Shown here piece after piece: positions 4,661 to 5,154 of a stretch of DNA of 5,154 bases. The stretch lies in NCBI GenBank assembly GCA_964584935.1, contig CAZPBN010000045.1:1-5154 (forward strand). Reading direction: 5' to 3'. Each line of letters opens with the position of its first letter. The first letter of the stretch is position 1. Position numbers and translations under genes: made by a program. This DNA comes from CAZPBN01 sp964584935. GTDB taxonomy: Bacteria; Acidobacteriota; Aminicenantia; Aminicenantales; Aminicenantaceae. The notes under the pieces are model-generated. The model saw nothing but the letters and a program-made list of their open reading frames with translations, did not search any database and was not told where the DNA came from.

Positions 4661-4685
4661 TCCCCCTTGCCCATGAACAAGGGGA
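4661..4685. repeat. hairpin beyond the transposase 3' end, possible IS91 terminus
   Basis: CCCCTTG (4663-4669) and CAAGGGG (4678-4684) form a 7-bp GC-rich stem with an 8-base loop. It lies about ten bases past the transposase stop (4696-4694, minus strand). The overlapping tetramers GAAC (4675-4678) and CAAG (4678-4681) are the two target sequences known for IS91, in the orientation expected next to the element's origin end. No T-run follows on either strand, so it is not a standard terminator. The element end itself cannot be fixed from sequence alone. Confidence 0.5.
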
Positions 4686-4693
4686 TTAGAATA

Positions 4694-5099
4694 TCATATA
4701 TATTCTGATCGTTCCTCAGCCGTAATAGAGAGTTGAGCCTGAGGAGGCGGGGGCCGGGCGGCCTTAAAAGCCAGATTAAGGTGTTTGATGATCTTGTCTA
4801 TGACTTTGTGATCTTTAATCTGTCCCTCCTTCTGTAATCAGAAAATGAAGATGAGGATGAAAGTTTATCCGGTTTCCGAATGACTGGATCACCGCAATGA
4901 TGACTGGAGTGAGATGTTTATGCTTTGGATTGCCGCAGTCCAAGTACTTGTCCACCACTTCCTGAACAATAGGACGCAGGTGACCGTAGTGTCTTTCAAA
5001 TCGGTTTTCATATTCCAGAAGAGATGGCTCAAAATAATGGAAGAGGACACGGTAAAATGCTGTACGTTCCGGGTGACGTGGTCGGTAGACCCTGCTCAC
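4694..5099 (-). pseudogene. IS91-family transposase with two internal deletions
   Basis: On the minus strand an open frame (GTG 5099 to TAA 4815) encodes YRPRHPERTAFYRVLFHYF, then FERHYGHLRPIVQEVVDKY and LDCGNPKH, the N-terminus of an IS91-type transposase. It jumps straight to LTPVIIAVIQSFGNRINFHP and HLHFLITEGGTD, which includes the HUH motif H83-L-H85. The zinc-binding Cys-rich region and following core normally found between NPKH and LTP (over 100 residues) are missing, in frame. After GGTD a stop and a one-base frame change lead into DHKVIDKIIKHLNLAFKAAR then PPPP, ending at TGA 4694-4696. That is the family's C-terminal tail, joined after loss of the region that normally holds the catalytic tyrosines. 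It is therefore a non-functional internally deleted derivative. Related sequence may extend right of 5099, where an in-frame stop is soon met. Confidence 0.88.
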
Positions 5100-5106
5100 G
5101 GCAGGG
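5090..5106. repeat. CCCTGC/GCAGGG palindrome at the transposase N-terminus
   Basis: CCCTGC (5090-5095), a 5-base loop and GCAGGG (5101-5106) form a 6-bp hairpin at the apparent start of the right-hand transposase remnant. On the minus strand it reads GTCCCTGC, loop, GCAGGG, sharing GTCCCTGC and GCAGGG with the insertion at 115-136. It may be a second copy of a short palindromic insert, but here the pre-insertion sequence cannot be reconstructed. Confidence 0.45.
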
Positions 5107-5154
5107 ACAGTGATTCAAGAAATGTGCCGGGAAGTAGAGATGACTAAATTCCTC

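Noticed and set aside
4715..4730. AGCCGTAATAG shared with the left palindrome region (45-56)
   Set aside because: The 11-base match is in different reading frames and at different positions of the transposase, so it is most likely coincidence.
4914..5147. Plus-strand open frame of 77 codons
   Set aside because: It is antisense to the clear IS91 transposase reading and has no family motifs.
1..5154. CRISPR array, tRNA or rRNA genes
   Set aside because: No regularly spaced repeats and no tRNA or rRNA sequence patterns were seen on either strand.

Overview
This window is bacterial. It carries a compact, AT-rich gene cluster that looks like a ribosomally synthesised, post-translationally modified peptide (RiPP) system, lying between an ordinary housekeeping gene and decayed IS91-family transposase remnants. 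The gene types (MurJ, D-aminoacyl-tRNA deacylase, IS91-type Y2 transposase, PqqD/SPASM peptide-modification genes) fit an anaerobic or uncultivated bacterium such as a Desulfobacterota- or Omnitrophota-like lineage. That placement is a low-confidence inference; no rRNA or other phylogenetic marker is present.

Left part (1-1190). Bases 1 to about 345 hold, on the minus strand, a middle/C-terminal piece of an IS91-family transposase, broken by a 22-nt insertion and ending at a 30-bp perfect palindrome. It abuts a 5'-truncated murJ on the plus strand, of which only the last ~125 codons remain. An intact dtd gene follows the murJ stop by one base.

Centre (1192-4561, all minus strand). Read 4561 to 1192, the order is: a small HEAT-repeat protein, a soluble S26 (signal-peptidase-like) peptidase with Ser/His motifs, an HPr-kinase-like protein with a P-loop, a PqqD-like peptide-binding (RRE) protein, a radical SAM/SPASM enzyme, and last a 58-residue precursor peptide. 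The precursor has a YxxPxI leader motif, an Ala-Leu-Ala/Cys junction, three cysteines, three Y-x-(N/D)-P units and a Ser-rich C-terminus. A good sigma70-type promoter precedes the HEAT gene and a second one lies before the kinase gene. Proposed working model (inference): PqqD presents the leader to the radical SAM enzyme, which modifies the Cys-containing core; the kinase may phosphorylate Ser; and the S26 peptidase may remove the leader. No transporter and no lasso-type B2 or cyclase gene is visible here.

Right part (4562-5154). After a 130-base intergenic stretch comes a second IS91-family transposase remnant on the minus strand. It has lost two internal segments but keeps the N-terminus, the HUH motif region and the C-terminal tail. 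Short CCCTGC/GCAGGG palindromes occur in both transposase remnants.
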